DNA from: Chytriomyces cf. hyalinus JEL632
Lineage: Eukaryota; Chytridiomycota; Chytridiomycetes; Chytridiales; Chytriomycetaceae
Direction of reading: 5' to 3'
Assembly (NCBI GenBank): GCA_025435555.1
Contig: JAIWWG010000009.1
Span: 124,001-188,000, forward strand
DNA length: 64,000 bases
Below the pieces are notes generated by a model. It saw nothing but the letters and a program-made list of their open reading frames with translations, had not been told where the DNA came from and made no database searches. Positions 1 to 12,955 of this stretch are shown one piece after another. How positions within the stretch are numbered: the first letter of the stretch is position 1; the number at the start of each line of letters is the position of its first letter. The translations under genes and the position numbers were made by a program.

Positions 1-22
1 ATATTTTTTATGCTTCATAAAC

Positions 23-1837
23 ATGGACACTGACATGCAGCTGGATCTTCCGACAAACGCAGGTCTTGCTCAGGCGGTGCCTGTCTTGACAAGTGCAAAC
101 CATCCAGTTGGAATACAGATGCAAGCAGGCGCAATGCCATCACACCCAGTGCATCCCACCTCGCACCAGCACCAACATCAGCCCTCAAACACACACCAAC
201 CAGCTGCTTCCATCCCAGTATCGAGTGTTCCAACCCAGCAAGCTGCCCAACTAGAGTCAACTCAACCCAAACAAACGTTCGTCTTCAACGCACCGTCCAC
301 TGACGCGTCCGCATCAGCTTCGGCCGCAGCGACTCACGCCCTCGCCAATGCAAGTTTATTGGCCCTGGCGCCATCGCTGCCTACCATTAAAATGTCAGCG
401 GGTGAGAGATTTTTGGATGTTTGCCTTTGCACCATTGCTCAACCTTGCTCCTCACAGAGGTGTACGTCTCCCTGCTGAATGCGACTTGTCCACCGCTGAC
501 TTCTCCATCCTGCTGTCCGCCAAATGCCGCATATACGCATTATTTGCTGCTTGGTACACGAGATATTGTGAATGACAAACTTGTGCTGCATGTCAAAGTA
601 AGATTCTTTCTCGAGATCTTGAGCCGTATAGTACGTTAATGAATGATTCTTTTCTTCCAAAGTCACTTGTGCCTTTTGGATCCACGGATGCTGACATCTT
701 GCACGCTTTTATATCCCATTTGAACGTCGATGGACAAACTGTGCTGGGATGGGTCGCGGTCAGTACTCACGCGATTGGATTGGTCGCTTTCGTTTGTTCT
801 AAACTCGACTCGAACTTTTCAGGCCACGAGATTTGATTCTATTCCGCTGCCGCAAAGCGTAAATGCACAGCAACCGCTTCTCGAAATGGCGTGCGTCAGT
901 ATTGCAACTGCCTACTTTGACTTGTTCCATAGCGCCGCATTAACAGCGTTGGCTCGAAATTGCGAGCCTTTAAAGCGAGACAGCGGCCTTCAAAATTTAA
1001 GTCGGTTTTGTGTGGAAGCGTGTGCTTTCTTGCAGGACTGTGTTGGAATTGTTTGTGTGAATCGTGAGTGTATTCGCGCTGTTAAGGCGTTTGTTTGGCC
1101 TCACCTTTTCATTCAATTTAGGGAGTCCTCTGATGGGCCACCAAATGATTCTTCCATTCGATACCCCCGAACTTATGCCATATGATGTGGAGCGCCGTCT
1201 TGCTGTGATTGCTCCTCATTTGTTTGCCGCAATCGATTTAAAATTGAACATGCAAGCGCCAACCCCAACTGCACCGACTTCTCAAGCGCAGCAAAAGTTC
1301 AAACAAAACGACACGAACGCTACAGCTACCTTATCTTCAGCAAAATCGAATGGCCCTTCCAATGCCGACGCACAAAAAGAAGCAGTTATAGAAGGCATCC
1401 CACTCATTGCGGCTTCAGAAACAACAGCGTTCACGGAGCCGCTGCTTCCACCCACGCTGCCGAGTCTCATCAAGTGTCATGTATTGCCGCATCACGTTAT
1501 TCATGTTCTGCCTGAACATTCTGGATTGAATACGTATCTGTGGCATGTGTTTTGCGGGGATGTGGGGGCAATTCCTGCTGCCAACGGTACGGTTGGAAGT
1601 TTGAATGATAGAATGGTGAGCTCCCCGATGGAAGAGGATAAGCGGAAAAACATGGAGCAGCAAATGGCGCGGTCTGATACTTTGGAAAGTGTTGCATCGG
1701 CGATTGATGGAGTTGGAGCGCGGTTAAGTCGAGAGTTTAGCGAGTCAATGGCATTGTATGAGCAAGAAGTTTTGGAAGTGCAGCAGCTTTTAGTGATGCA
1801 AGAGGCGTTGCAATGGGCTGTGGGAGAGTCTGCATGA
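23..1837 (+). CDS. Abraxas/FAM175-like MPN-domain protein (inferred)
   Basis: Five exons join in one frame: 23-401, 458-597, 663-758, 823-1063 and 1122-1837. The first about 125 residues are Gln/His/Ser/Ala-rich and look disordered. The middle (EVYVSLLNAT, THYLLLGT, ILHAFISHLN, then TVLGWVAATR) has the layout of the inactive MPN fold of Abraxas/ABRO1, where human proteins have a VVGWYKFRR strand; no JAMM zinc motif is seen. A low-complexity linker and a Glu/Gln-rich, probably helical C-terminus follow, as in Abraxas proteins, which scaffold the deubiquitinase BRCC36. That function is inferred from layout, not shown. The ATG lies only 22 bases from the window edge, so an upstream exon cannot be excluded. 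Another MPN or unrelated protein is possible. Confidence 0.5.
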
Positions 1838-2174
1838 GGAACATGGCGTTTATTTTTAGTGCTGGACGGATGACTTGGATATAAAGGTCTTTATTCAGGC
1901 GCACGAAGGATACTCTCATGATGAGAACCGGACTTTGTCTAATTCACGACCATGCTGCGACACACGTGTTTATTCAACCAAGCAGAGAAACCGGTAGAAA
2001 GAATCTCGGACAGAATTCCACAGACGCATTTCCAAGACTCTCGTATGCCGAACTTGTTATGAAAACGGGCAAGTTTCAGACTGTGCAGTGGATGCGTGAC
2101 ACTGCCAGAAACGCCATTTTTTTTGGAAGGATCCTGCAAGTAATATTTAATATTTATGCCTCTTCCAAGCAACC
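1838..2174. other. Intergenic, no gene seen
   Basis: The stretch lies between the end of the MPN gene and the 3' tail of the degenerate HNH copy on the other strand. Short ORFs occur in both directions but none looks coding. Confidence 0.4.
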
Positions 2175-3095
2175 TGAAGCAATGGCAGAAATTGTTTATT
2201 CATTCTCCAGCCTCCGTAACCTGTTCGCCACCATTGCGAAACAAACATCAAACATTTCTTCCATCGAAATCCATGTCATCGTCGTCCTCATCAACAGTGC
2301 TGGCTCCTCCAAATCAGACACGCTTCCTTATGAAATGCGACGGCAGTGTGGTTGGGATGTCGGCTGGTCAGTTATTGCGGCGTTTCGTCGGTGTTTCTTC
2401 GCAAATGCACGTGTATCCATGATGGTTTCAATCATGTCAAGATAATCATCGTTATTCGCATCATTTGTCTTATTAACAAGCTTGGCAACGAGGCGACCGT
2501 CAACGACCTCAATGCATCGTTGAAGTGCATCAAAGCGTGAGTGACATTTCGTGCACAGTAAAACGCCATTTTGGACCTGAAACACCGAACGCAGGCCATA
2601 TCTTTCAAGGAGTTTGGAACAATAAGGTTGAGACTTTCGGGCGATCTGTTTGCGTGCAGATGAGCGGCTTGAGGTAGTTCATGATCCCAGCAGATGAGAC
2701 ACAGTTGGTACCTGCTCTTAACTGCCGATTTGAAGTTAGAATGTGTCGATCTGCAGTATTCACGTCAAACGCAGTTAAGGGTTCAATAGGAGCGTCGGGG
2801 TCGACCCGTGAGAGTTGGAGTCGGAGACTCCATTTGTGCTGTGCTGCTTACAGGGTTCAATGAAATGGGAATACAAGAGGTTGAGGCTGTGTTACTTTTC
2901 TTTCGTACTTGGACCAGGTAGTCGCTTGGACCCGAATGTCTAGTAAAAGAATGTGGCATACTCATCTTTCATAGCTTGGTCTGGTGTGTGGGCTAGAATG
3001 CCGATGACCAGCAACGTCAGCAATGCCGTAGAACACGGCCAGTTTCTGAACTGCCATATCGTATGTGACTGGAGGTGCGTTGGTTGGGGGTGGTG
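2175..3095 (-). pseudogene. Degenerate HNH-domain gene (copy 1)
   Basis: This is a decayed paralogue of the HNH-domain gene at 3671-4670. Collinear blocks match it: PPVTYDMAVQKLAVFYG against PQVTFETARDKVAEFYS, then FY-stop-TFGSKRL against FYWTFGSDRL, CLICWDHELPQAAHL against CLICWDRQATEAAHL, LERYGLRSVFQ against LERAGMYSLFQ, and CHSRFDALQRCIEVVDGRL against CHRVFDALKRYIDVVDGRL. The frame is broken by at least two in-frame stops near 2900-2930 and by a shift near 2660, between the CLICWD block and the LERYGL block. A second one-base slip lies near 2330. The matching acidic 3' tail is still recognisable down to about 2180. HNH domains usually cut DNA; this copy is unlikely to make protein. Confidence 0.7.
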
Positions 3096-3670
3096 TCCAT
3101 TTTTGGAATGTTATAAAATGCTACAAATGAATAAAAAAATGTTGGAAAAGAAATCCGAGTTTGGAACACCATCCTCTTCATGATGACAATGCAGGTTGAC
3201 ATGCATGGTAAGCTACCATCAGAGTCAGGTTCGTCGTCAAAAGCATTGATGGTACACGGCTGGATTGAGTTGGCAAATTCAGTTGCATTTGAATTGAATG
3301 AAGAAGTCCATGCTAACATCCAGGTTCTGCAGCGGTGTCCTCATGCGCCTGGAAGATGGCAGCCGCATACTTCAGGCACCTTCATTGGCCATTCCGTTGG
3401 ACCCATCATGCAGATTCGTTAAGTTCTTGTCAAGTTTGGTGCAGGTTTCATCTCATCATGAACGTATTTTATTTGCTTTCCTCCACAGCTAACGCGGAGC
3501 TGGAACGGTTTCATACAGTCACTTCTCCAACCCAGGTAAAGCAGAGCTAGAAGTTCTCAGGAGACCAGGCCCTCCAACCTGCTCGCAACCATTGCCAATC
3601 GATTTTCGACCTCTTCTCCATCATCACCCGACCAGTCATCCTCATCAATAGCGCCGGCTCCAGCAGTTTT
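3096..3670. other. Spacer between the two HNH copies
   Basis: This should hold the 5' part of degenerate copy 1 and the 3' flank of copy 2. The flank 3550-3670 still resembles the acidic tail of copy 1 (GAGAIDEDDW, then LAMVASRLEG). Plus-strand ORFs at 3180-3550 could be spliced in several ways, but no model gives a convincing protein. Confidence 0.4.
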
Positions 3671-4670
3671 TCAGATCAAACATGCCGCCTTATGGAAAGC
3701 AAGGGCAGTGTGATTGGGATGCGTGGTCACGTCATCGAAAGGAATGTACACCAGCAGTTCAGAACCCGAGTCAGGAATGGCAGCATATTTTTGGTACTTC
3801 TTACGAAGATAATCTTTGTCATTTGTTCTGTTGATAACCTTGACCAGGAGGCGTCCGTCCACCACATCAATGTACCGTTTGAGTGCATCAAACACTCTGT
3901 GACAAGTAGGGTATACCAAAATGTCATTGTGCATTTGAAACAGTGAATACATGCCAGCTCTTTCCAGAAGTTTCTTGATGATGCCAGCCACAGTGTCAGA
4001 AGACTTTTGGGCGATCAGATGAGCGGCTTCAGTTGCTTGACGGTCCCAACAGATGAGGCACACACGGTCCCTTTTACATAGCGCTGTTGCGAAGTTGGAG
4101 TATGTTGGGTCTTAAGCATTTGAACTTATCGCGCTTGACGATCTGATTGGTGTTGACCCTTGAGGACTGGCATTCGGGACTCCACTCGTTCCGTGCTTGA
4201 ATGGTTCTATGAACCGATCGTACAACAGATCCAAGCATGCCTTCTCCTCTGCCTTATCCTTGAGCCGGTCGGACCCAAACGTCCAATAGAAGTCACGAAT
4301 GTTGTCCTCTTTCAACTCTTCGTCTGGTATGCATCAGAATGCCAAATTTTCTCCAAGTAGGTTTCCATGGCCCGATTACACACGCAACTTGATTCAGGAC
4401 ATGATCAATGTCAGCAACTTTGATGCTGTAGAATTCGGCCACCTTGTCACGTGCCGTCTCGAATGTAACTTGCGGAGCATAGGCTGGGGTTTGGAAAAAA
4501 CAAACATGGGCAGCGTAGAAGTGGTAGCGGCATCGTTGGAGGAACGGGCTCTTGTGCAATGCGGGTCCATTTTCAGACAGTTTCATGAAAAAAATCTGTT
4601 GGTGTGAAATTCCAACGCCAAAAAACCCAATGGTCAGCTGGTTTTTGAAATAAGACAAGCGTGCGCGCAT
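3671..4670 (-). CDS. HNH nuclease domain protein (copy 2)
   Basis: Three exons read from high to low coordinates. Exon 1 ends with DIDHVLNQVA. A 60-nt intron then joins to YEELKEDNIRDFYWTFGSD, and a second intron near 4095-4140 joins to NFATALCKRDRVCLICWD. The core has Cys pairs CLIC and the segment YPTCHRVFDALKRYIDVVDG, with AAHLI between them, the arrangement of HNH zinc-finger nucleases and of a repeated fungal HNH family. The C-terminus reads ALAFHKAACLI. Homology to copy 1 continues past this stop, so even this copy may be shortened. The start at 4670 is only the first reasonable Met; the N-terminal 65 residues look weak. DNA cutting is inferred from family; the cellular role is unknown. 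Confidence 0.55.
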
Positions 4671-4955
4671 ACGCAATATCTGATGATATAACACGATGGA
4701 GTTTTTGCGCCCGCAGTTTTGGCCTGCATACATGCAATAGCCACTGTTTATCGCAGCCTCACTCGCGCAGTTCGTCCAACATGATGAACATACGTCTTAA
4801 CACCGCCACCGCGCCATCCCATCCCTCACCACTACCACCTGATCCGGTGGGTTCATTGGAGCTCCAATTCTGTTGAAAGGAAAACTGTGCCAAACTTTGC
4901 TAGACCTGGGCACCAGATTTGCTATTTCGACCTCAACAGTTTTTATTTCACCAAG
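4671..4955. other. Intergenic, no gene seen
   Basis: Short sequence between the HNH gene 5' end and the 3' end of ARG5,6. Only small overlapping ORFs without coding character are present. Confidence 0.4.
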
Positions 4956-7929
<2,974 letters not shown>

Positions 7930-8149
7930 TCGGAGATAACGATGACTCGTACAGAATTGGAATTGTGAACTGCGATGTTGGCGTCTGAGTTTCGGCAGTT
8001 TAGACGAGATACAGGCAGTAGTGTAGATCTACGCAACGATGCAGAAACAGTGCGCGCGGAATTACAACTTATACACGCTCCCTTTTATACTGGTCTAACC
8101 AACAAGTCATCACTGCAAACAAGCTACCATAATTCAGAAGCAGCGCGGA
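7930..8149. promoter_or_regulatory. ARG5,6 upstream region
   Basis: About 220 bases between the ARG5,6 start and the recognisable end of the vWA pseudogene. It must hold the ARG5,6 promoter; I see no clear TATA box or named operator. Confidence 0.3.
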
Positions 8150-8593
8150 CTCCGTTTCTCACTCAACAACTGGCCACTTGGCGGGTTTTCAAAGGCATTG
8201 TCCAACTGACGCACGTCAAACACATTCCGGAATAGATCCCTAGTTAGGAAATGAACATCAATGCCGTCATCATCATGCGTCGCAGCAATCTCGGTGACCA
8301 TCTGGACAGTCACTTTGAGCCCTTCCCAACGAGTTGTAGCTGTTTGCGGTCTTGGTGTTCATGGATGTGGAGTCGTCGCAGATGATGACAATGTCGCGAG
8401 CCTCGTGCGATTCATTCGTTGCTATCAGTATGGATCAAGTTGGGCGCGGGATAGATTAGTGCTTCACCTCCAGCTTGCGTAGCTTCACGGCCATCATCTT
8501 TGAGATCTCGTGGCGAGGCGCAAGGCTTCCTTGCTTCAGATCGTATGTGGGCAGATATTCGAATGTGTATGATATGTCTGCGTAGGATGCCAT
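8150..8593 (-). pseudogene. Degenerate vWA-domain gene
   Basis: Reading from the ATG at 8593, the frame gives MASYADISYTFEYLPTYDLK, then HEISKMMAVKLRKLEV, and stops. After a gap another block reads ARDIVIICDDSTSMNT, which holds the DxSxS metal-site motif of von Willebrand A domains. One base out of frame (near 8330) comes TRWEGLKVTVQMVTEIAATH and DDDGIDVHFLTRDLFRN, typical vWA sequence, which ends at a stop near 8150. At least one stop, one frameshift and loss of the C-terminal half suggest decay. It lies on the same strand as, and directly upstream of, ARG5,6. An unusual intron around the first stop cannot be excluded, but would not explain the frameshift. Confidence 0.65.
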
Positions 8594-8756
8594 TTATTGA
8601 GTGGTTTTTTTAACAGCCTAATTTTTTTTAAACACATACACAACTTTAATTTTTACTGTTCTCACCACTCACTAAAACAATTCTAACACAAAACGGGAAA
8701 CAGAGCGCGCGAAACAAAAAAAAGGAACCAGCAATAGACAAACGAACTCGACGGAA

Positions 8757-11570
8757 TTAAGCAAAGAAGATTGGGTAAAGGAGCGCAAACAGGGAAACGG
8801 TAGCAATCTCGCCGGACGAGTAGAGGTTGCTGGGAGTTGGCTTGGGCTTGGCGGAGGCCGGGGGAGCAGCGGCGTAAGAAGCGGAAGCTGCGCTTGGGGC
8901 AACGTATCCAGAAGAAGCTGGGGCCGATGGCTCAGCAGAAGCAGAAGGAGCAACAGAAGCAGAAGGAGCAACAGAAGCAGAAGGAGCAACAGAAGCAGAA
9001 GGAGCAACAGAAGCAGAAGGAGCAACAGAAGCAGAAGGAGCAACAGAAGCAGAAGGAGCAACAGAAGCAGAGGTAGGTGCAGATGGCTCAGCAGAGGCAG
9101 TAGTAGCAGTGGAGCAAGCAGAGTCAATGACAAAGGTAGCTTCACCTCTAAGATCAGCGCTGGAAGCACCGACAAACACGGTGTAGGTACCTTCTGGGGT
9201 GAACCAGGAGTTCTTGGTGGCATCGTAGATCTGGATAAAGTCTGGGGTAATCTCGATAGAGACGGAGGCAGTCTTTCCGGCACCAATCATGACACGGCTG
9301 AATCCCTTCAACTGCTTGGCTGGCTGGTCAACGCCCTTGGGGTAACCGAGGTATACTTGAACGACTTCGTGTCCGTCAACGGCACCAGTGTTGGAAACAT
9401 CAACCTGAACCTTGGTGGATCCTTTGCAGACCTGGGTGGCGGCAGTGTTGGCGTAAGCAAAGCTTGCGTAGGAGAGACCGTGTCCGAAAGCAAAGAGTGG
9501 AGCAATGTTGTTCTTCTGGTTCCATCTGTAGTCAAAGTATCCACCCTCGCTGTAGTGCTGGATTGGGTTCTTCATGTCGATTTGAGTGTGGTAGTCGGTA
9601 ATGTTGTGTCCAATGGTGAATGGAAGACGCCCAGATGGGTTCACGGCACCAAAGAGAACATCGGCGAGTGCGTTTCCAGATTCCTGTCCTGGCAAGAGAG
9701 CCATGATGACGGCCTTGACGTTGGGGAGGTTAATCCATGGCATGTCAACGGCACCTGGCGCGTGGATAACGACAACGGTGGGTCCCTTGGCGGCAGCGGC
9801 TTCAACGAGGCGGTCTCCGTTGTTCCAGAGGGTGAGGTTCTTGCGGTCACCTTCGTTTCCGTCAATGGTGATGTAACCCTCTCCAGAGTTGGCGTTGACA
9901 AAGACAATGGAGGTTCCAGCGGCAGCGGCAGCAGCTTCAACGGCTGGGATGTCCCAGTTGTTGGAAGACACGCTCACCTTGAGGCCCAATGGGGAGGCAG
10001 CAGCAGTGATACCTTCCTGTGGGGCGACAAGGTATGGGAAGTTGGTGGTTCCAGATCCCCAACCTTGGGCCAAGGTACCGTCTGGGTTGACACCGTGGTC
10101 ACCACCAGCATTGATGCCGGAAGGTGGGGTGATAGCGTCAGATCCAATCAAGGCAAGGCTTCCAGACTTGGCAGACAATGGCAGGATACCAGAGTTCTTG
10201 AGCAAGATGGCGGAAGCGGCACCGACTTCACGAATGTGAGCCTTGTGGTTACGCTGAACGTTCAGCTGGACTTCTTCAGGGAACCAGGAGTTGAAGTTGG
10301 TTGCTGGGAAGTCTTCATCTTGACGCTGACGGTACCATCCAGTAAGGATTCTGGTGGCAAAGTCATCGACACGGGCCATCTTGACAGTGGCGTTATTGAT
10401 GTTGCTGACGAGAGTCTCACCCCACCAGGCTGGGACAACGGTGCTGTTTCCAGCGTCACAGCAGGCCTTGCTTCCTGGCATGACCATGTCCATACCAGCC
10501 TTGAGGCCGTCCAATTCAGTGTGAGTTGCCCACCAGTCGGACCTGCAAAAGCAAGACTCGAGTCAGAGAAACAGCGAGATGCAGCAACTCCTGCGGAAAA
10601 ATTACTCACATGACGTATCCCTTGAAACCGAGCTCTTCCTTCAGAATGGTCATGAGAACTGGGTTGTCACATGCGTTGACTCCGTTCACAGAGTTGTATG
10701 AACACATGATGGAAGCTGGTCCGGAGTGGTCAATGGCCATCTTGAATGGACGAATGTAGTACTCCATGAGCGTCTTTTTGTCAATGATAATGTCACCACC
10801 GGCTTGACGGAAGGCTTCCTGGTCGTTGAGAACGTAGCTGGCAAAAGAAAATGTCAAGAGTCACCACTTAAAAAGGCGAACAACAATCAACACTCACTGC
10901 TTCAATGTGGCCTGCACACCGTTGCTCTGGATTCCGTTGATCTGCTCAGTCACAGAGGCTCCAGTCAAGAAAGGGTCGGCTCCCTGAGCTTCCCAACCAC
11001 GACCGCCCTGGGGTGTTCTCATCATGTTGGCAACTGGGGACAAGTGCACGTTGACACCCTTGTCGCGGAGCTCCTCTCCCATGAAGCGACCGTTGTTGTA
11101 CATGAGTCCTTGGTCGAATGTGGAGGCAACATTGCTGATCGGGGAAAATAAATGTCAGACGGGAAATATTGAAGACAAAGCTTAGGCACGCGTTTCATTA
11201 CATGGAAGCTGGGAAGGCACTGACGTTACGGGCGAAACGGATTCCAGTGGGGGAATCCTGCAGACAAAGACCGGGGAAGTTGACGCTTGGGATGGCGGCA
11301 GTGTTTCCCTATTTGCCCCAAAAAAGAAAAATGAGATCGGGGAACATCCGAGGTGCAACATCAACAGCTGATGCATACCACACACTGGGTGTAAGCCCAT
11401 CCAAGACCGGTGGACAGCTTGACCTTCTCCTCAACGCTCAACTTGGCAACAGTCTTTTGGGCAAGAGCAATGGACTCTTCCCAGGTACGCGCCTTAACGT
11501 TGACTGGGGCGCCCAGTTCGGCATAGACGGCAAGGGGTGTGACGATGGCAAGAACAGCGAGAATGTTCAT
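8757..11570 (-). CDS. Secreted GH3 beta-glucosidase, probably GPI-anchored
   Basis: Glycoside hydrolase family 3 enzyme, expected to release glucose from cellobiose and other beta-glucosides outside the cell. Five exons: a signal peptide (MNILAVLAIVTPLAVYAELG) and GLGWAYTQCV; then FPGLCLQDSPTGIRFA; then SNVASTFDQGLMYNNGRFMG; then YVLNDQEAFRQAGG; and the long last exon from 10550 down. The nucleophile Asp is in YVMSDWWATHTE, spliced across the 10548-10615 intron. The C-terminal GH3 domain and a fibronectin-III-like domain (FTPEGTYTVFVGASSADL) follow. A Ser/Ala/Pro stalk made of seven exact SVAPSA units comes next, then a hydrophobic end (ATVSLFALLYPIFFA), the pattern of a GPI-anchor signal. 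The stalk suggests attachment to the wall or membrane. GH3 call is firm; exact substrate is not. Confidence 0.92.
8941..9066. repeat. 18-bp coding minisatellite (7 units)
   Basis: Seven head-to-tail copies of the 18-base unit gcagaaggagcaacagaa, apparently without a mismatch, lie in frame inside the GH3 gene. On the minus strand each unit encodes six stalk residues (SVAPSA register). Degenerate units flank it on both sides. Such perfect arrays usually change in copy number between strains. Confidence 0.9.
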
Positions 11571-12955
11571 TGTTGATCTAAAGTGTATATATTTCTATAA
11601 GTTTCTGGGTCATCTGCCAGCGCGATATGGCTGGCTCTTTATACTGTTTTCCCGAAAGTGGCACCACCCACACACCCAAAATCCAAATGATCAAGTTGCA
11701 CAAGTCTGGCGTTTCAATCAAGGGTTTTTGATATCATCCAATCAAGGGTTTTGTTTGTTGGTTGGTACGGCGCCATTCGAAATTCGGATAGGCAGCTTGT
11801 CTGTTGCTTTCTCTGGCTATCTGGATGGAACTGTATCCAATCGCACCCTTCCCCACTGCTCCGCATACAGTTCCCCTTTCCGCACTCGATCAAAACTGCA
11901 CATTGCTGGGTGGGATGTGCGGGGGAAGAATGCTCAAATCCAATCGGGAAAAATTGCTCAACTTGTAGCAAAAAATTCAAGAAATTAAATTTGTTTTAAT
12001 CAAAATGCTCGATGGAGATTGTTCTCTTATCGCGTCAAGCGGAGAAGCGGAGAGACGAGCGTTTTGGGATGCGTGCAAATGCCCAAGTATAACAAGTATA
12101 ATAAGTAAGGGCATCGCAGATATTTGGAGCTACGTAAGGGGATCGCAGCTGTGGGATCCCAAAGTAAGGGTATCGGAGACATTGTGCTGGCAGGGATGGT
12201 GTAATGAAGAGAGACCAGCCGACAACACGACATGCACTAACGCATAAGACCCCGGATCATTGTTAAACTGTTCTCCATGTCTCTCTTTCACACATACAAC
12301 CTTTCTCTCTTTACACCCTCGCACATGACACCACACACTCTGACACCCTCCCGCGTCATTCCCGCGCGTCGTCGGAAGAGAAAAGCCACGTGACGCCAAA
12401 AAACGCATCATGACCTGCCGGATAAGGAAAACTCCAAAAAAGTGCTTTCTCGCATCCTTGCGGCATGAGTCAGCTTGAAAATCCAAGGCTCGTTTTTGAT
12501 GGCACTTCACTTCAAATAGCATCAACCAGCACCAACAAGCATGGAGCATATCGGCACGCCATCACTTAAACGAGGTCCGTGACAAATACAGCGAAAATGG
12601 TGACTAACGCCTTGTTTCTGGCGCGGCTTGACTCATGTACTTCAAAAGAGACAGCTCGCCAGCTGAACAGCAAGGCAAGACAGAGACAAAGAAAGATCAG
12701 ACTATTGTCTGCTTCCAAATAAAGAGAGGCGCGGGGTCGTCGGAGACTTGGATTTTTTCTACTTGAGCGCAACAAGAAAAAATTCCAACCATTTTGAAAA
12801 CAGGGTTTGTTGTTCACACTCTGCTGCAACTGAAAAATAAAACTGAAAGCCCCCCACACTCACTCACACTCACACTCACACTCACACAATATGAAATCTA
12901 AAAACCGCATTCCTGAAGCAAAAAGAATGGAAAAAAAAGGAAAAGATCCGCCCTA
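11571..12955. other. Long intergenic region between GH3 and CHS7
   Basis: No convincing gene. It holds the GH3 promoter (AT-rich stretch 11571-11620), three imperfect 29-30-base direct repeats at 12105-12193, and a CACTCA-type microsatellite at about 12858-12888. Several minus-strand ORFs of 90-140 codons (for example 12130-12549) lack domains and look like chance. Confidence 0.5.
12105..12193. repeat. Three imperfect ~30-bp direct repeats
   Basis: The core GTAAGGGNATCG begins at 12105, 12134 and 12164, a spacing of 29-30 bases. The parts after the core are more divergent. Function unknown. Confidence 0.5.

Noticed and set aside
3180-3550. A small spliced plus-strand gene between the HNH copies
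   Set aside because: Several GT/AG pairings are possible, but none gives a continuous frame with coding character at both ends.
8941-9066. Possible CRISPR-like array
   Set aside because: The units are contiguous without spacers and lie in frame in a coding stalk; the genome is eukaryotic.
8672-9286. A poly-Leu ORF on the minus strand
   Set aside because: It is the 18-bp minisatellite read in the wrong frame; the GH3 frame gives the Ser/Ala/Pro stalk.
9357-10613. A 418-codon ORF on the plus strand
   Set aside because: It is antisense to the GH3 catalytic exon and only reflects that gene's codon bias; no domain is seen.
12130-12549. A 139-codon minus-strand ORF upstream of GH3
   Set aside because: Cys/His-rich by chance over simple repeats; no start context, domain or splice pattern.
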